Shown here piece by piece: positions 15,214 to 16,877 of a stretch of DNA of 16,877 nt; within the stretch, counting starts at the first letter, position 1; the number at the start of each line of letters is the position of its first letter. The notes beneath the pieces are model-generated. The model made no database searches. It was given only the letters and a program-made list of their open reading frames with translations, and was not told where the DNA came from. Source of the stretch: Caryophanales bacterium (lineage in GTDB: Bacteria; Bacillota_I; Bacilli_A; RFN20; CAG-826); NCBI GenBank assembly GCA_028726925.1, contig JAQYPI010000045.1, positions 1 through 16,877 on the forward strand, given 5' to 3'. The translations under genes and the position numbers were made by a program.

Positions 15214-16877
15214 TCCTCCTCCTTGGACGGAGCTGGGGCGAAGCACGATACGGCGTCGCGACCGTACTTCTTATAGCAAATGTCGCCATATGGGCAGAAT
15301 TTGCAGTTCGCGTTCCTGACATTGAATGGTTTCCCTTTTGGACGTGACGTCGGCCGAATCGGGAAATCGCCCGCCTTGATCCCGCGAATGGCCCATAGGG
15401 CGTTCTCAATCACCGCGTTTTCCATGTCGCCATACGTCCAAGACTCTTTTTTCGGACCGACGTTTTCGGCGATGGGGCCTTCGAAGCGAATGTCTGTCGT
15501 AAATTTGGATTTTATAAACGTGCCTTTGAACGAGCACTCGGATCCCCCACTCTTATCCGTCTTGAAAGCCGTTACGTCAAGGGCGCCCCAGCCCGCTTCG
15601 TCGCAAACCCCGAGGCCCGAGACGGCCAACTTGGAATAAAGAGCGTTCGTACTTGCCAAGCCAAGGCCAAAGGGGGCCTTCCCGGCTTTTTCAGAAACAA
15701 GGGATTTCGCGCTTGAGAAATCGATGTGTTGAATCCCGAAGCCCAAAAAATCCCGGTTTCTCGCGATGTCTTCCGTTTCTTGGGAACGGGTCATCGCATA
15801 GGCATACATCGGGAGCTGCATGGAAGAACCGTAGGGGATTTCTTTAACGTCGAATTCCGTTGCCCCCGTTTTGTAATCAACCAAGAAATAATAGGATTTC
15901 TCTCCGTTGCCCACGACCAAAATCTTGTCGATCGTGCCCTGGAATCGATACACGTCCCCGCTATTTTCGATTTCCCATCTCACCTTTTTCTCCGGATAGG
16001 ACTCCAAAATGTTCATGGCGCTGCGGAAGTGCAGGCCATGCCACACGATTTTCTCAAGGACCTTGCGATAAAGCAGGAAAAAGGTCTCGTCGATGCCCTC
16101 GAGCTCGCGATGGTTCTTCTCCGCATCTTCCCGATAGGCGCGTTCCGCCTCCTCGAAGGCGGCGGGGAAAGAGAAGGATGGGGCGGTGATGTTCTCAAAA
16201 ACCTTATGGAAAAAGATGCCTAGCGCGGCATCACGCCAATTCCGATTGGTATCCGGCAACATCCGGTTCATCCAATATGAGAAGGGGCAGTTGAAATACT
16301 TCTCGATTTCCGTGAAAGACCAAAGTTTGTCCGCCGGCAAGGAAAAGGAGTCAAGGCCCATGAAGCGGGAATCGAAATCCATATATCCTTCCGATACCTT
16401 GAAGGCAAACGCCTTGTCTTTTTGGTGGGCGTTCTGGAGAGCGAGGGCTTTCGACGTATAGACCCCTCCCGTCATTTCGGCTTTGATCGTCGCCTTTTTC
16501 CATTGTTTTGCTCGTTCGGCGTTCTCGGGGAGTTTTGCAAATTCCTCGAGGAAGGGCGAATCATAAATCTTGTCCTGCAGGTGTTCTTCTACCCGGCTTA
16601 ACATCGCGATTTTGGAATAACGGAGAAAATTGAGTTTGAGGCGCCGATCCAAGGCGGTTCGAACGTAACTCGGGTTCAGGCCTTCCGCTTGAAGTTCGGC
16701 GTCCGTCAGAACGCGGTCATCCGAATGGGTTTTGTAAAAGCGTCCGTCTTGGAAGTCCATTACATAAACCTCGCGCTTCGGATCGATCACGAAGTTGTTG
16801 AAAACGGTGATGCCCGAGGAAGCGGGAATCGACTCCAACATCTTTTGCTGGAGGATCTCCTGGAGATCGACGTAGGC
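15210..16877 (-). CDS. addB: ATP-dependent helicase/nuclease subunit B, C-terminal part (start outside window)
   Basis: The frame is open to the window edge, so the start and the helicase-like N-terminal half lie beyond it; 555 residues are visible. Counting from an internal Met at 16841: a Cys in YFNCPFSYW (185), GTIDKI with Asp305, VDYKTG (Asp322, Lys324) and QLPMYAYAM (Gln342) form a PD-(D/E)XK nuclease. C513, C516 and C522 (CKFCPYGDIC) complete the four-cysteine iron-sulfur pattern (one early Cys plus Cx2Cx5C) known from B. subtilis AddB, so the nuclease should be intact. AddB cuts one strand while AddA, whose gene overlaps by four bases (ATGA), unwinds and cuts the other. The gene order addB-addA is the usual Firmicutes one. 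Confidence 0.92.
   Translation of the reverse strand, partial: AYVDLQEILQQKMLESIPASSGITVFNNFVIDPKREVYVMDFQDGRFYKTHSDDRVLTDAELQAEGLNPSYVRTALDRRLKLNFLRYSKIAMLSRVEEHLQDKIYDSPFLEEFAKLPENAERAKQWKKATIKAEMTGGVYTSKALALQNAHQKDKAFAFKVSEGYMDFDSRFMGLDSFSLPADKLWSFTEIEKYFNCPFSYWMNRMLPDTNRNWRDAALGIFFHKVFENITAPSFSFPAAFEEAERAYREDAEKNHRELEGIDETFFLLYRKVLEKIVWHGLHFRSAMNILESYPEKKVRWEIENSGDVYRFQGTIDKILVVGNGEKSYYFLVDYKTGATEFDVKEIPYGSSMQLPMYAYAMTRSQETEDIARNRDFLGFGIQHIDFSSAKSLVSEKAGKAPFGLGLASTNALYSKLAVSGLGVCDEAGWGALDVTAFKTDKSGGSECSFKGTFIKSKFTTDIRFEGPIAENVGPKKESWTYGDMENAVIENALWAIRGIKAGDFPIRPTSRPKGKPFNVRNANCKFCPYGDICYKKYGRDAVSCFAPAPSKEEE
15214..15224 (-). promoter_or_regulatory. Ribosome binding site at the addB/addA overlap
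   Basis: AAGGAGGAGGA on the minus strand lies at the end of addB. AAGGAGG is four bases from the ATG at 15213, and the second GGAGG unit is seven bases from the ATG at 15207. Translation of addA is therefore likely both coupled to addB and directly initiated. Confidence 0.7.

Noticed and set aside
1..16877. Mycoplasma genetic code (TGA as Trp), suggested by the Mycoplasma-like nuclease/ABC pairing
   Set aside because: The large intact genes use TGG for Trp and have no internal TGA, while TGA closes several of them.
1..16877. CRISPR array, tRNA, rRNA or insertion sequence
   Set aside because: Reading both strands by eye I found no regularly spaced repeats, cloverleaf-like stretches, transposase motifs or terminal inverted repeats. 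The only repeats are short ones in linker codons.

Overview
All credible genes in this window lie on the minus strand, so transcription runs from high to low coordinates. Composition is moderately GC-rich (mid-50s percent, judged by eye). TGA is a genuine stop in several genes and Trp is TGG, so the code is standard (table 11). Lipoprotein signal peptides followed by Ser/Glu/Thr-rich linkers, strong AGGAG-type ribosome binding sites, an addB-addA recombination operon and UgpB/MsmX-type sugar-ABC proteins point to a Bacillota lineage. The Mollicutes-related gut Bacilli (RF39/RFN20/Erysipelotrichia-like) fit the style best, but this placement is an inference.

Right part (16877 to 11305): the C-terminal part of AddB (15210-16877, N-terminus outside the window) overlaps by ATGA the complete AddA helicase-nuclease (11305-15213). 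Together they form the Firmicutes-type RecBCD equivalent that processes double-strand breaks. A GC hairpin with a T-tract (about 11255-11276) probably ends this operon. The next ~280 bases hold a broken mini-lipoprotein gene whose stop codon sits exactly where the lipobox cysteine should be, then a second terminator, then a promoter.

Middle part (11019 to 5451): a tightly packed operon of five genes. Two RDD-type membrane proteins with unusually large predicted extracytoplasmic loops are followed by an MsmX/UgpC-type ABC ATPase and two MalF/MalG-type permeases. Junctions are 17-base overlaps (twice) or the identical TGATATG stop/start (twice). A rho-independent terminator follows the last permease.

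Left part (5277 to 1): after a new promoter with a palindromic element upstream come four lipoprotein genes: two paralogous UgpB-like solute-binding proteins, a staphylococcal-nuclease-type lipoprotein with all recognised catalytic residues plus two OB-like segments, and a lipoprotein ending (in this window) in an OB-fold-like domain.

A working hypothesis for the left and middle parts is a surface nucleic-acid scavenging machine. A lipid-anchored nuclease (and an OB lipoprotein that may hold nucleic acid) would make fragments, two solute-binding proteins would capture products, and the CUT1-type ABC transporter would import them. In Mycoplasma (M. genitalium MG186-MG189, M. pneumoniae MPN133-136) a lipoprotein nuclease of the same family also sits beside a ugpC/A/E-type transporter. 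The version here is larger, adding tandem binding proteins, OB modules and the two RDD proteins. The substrate is not known from sequence.
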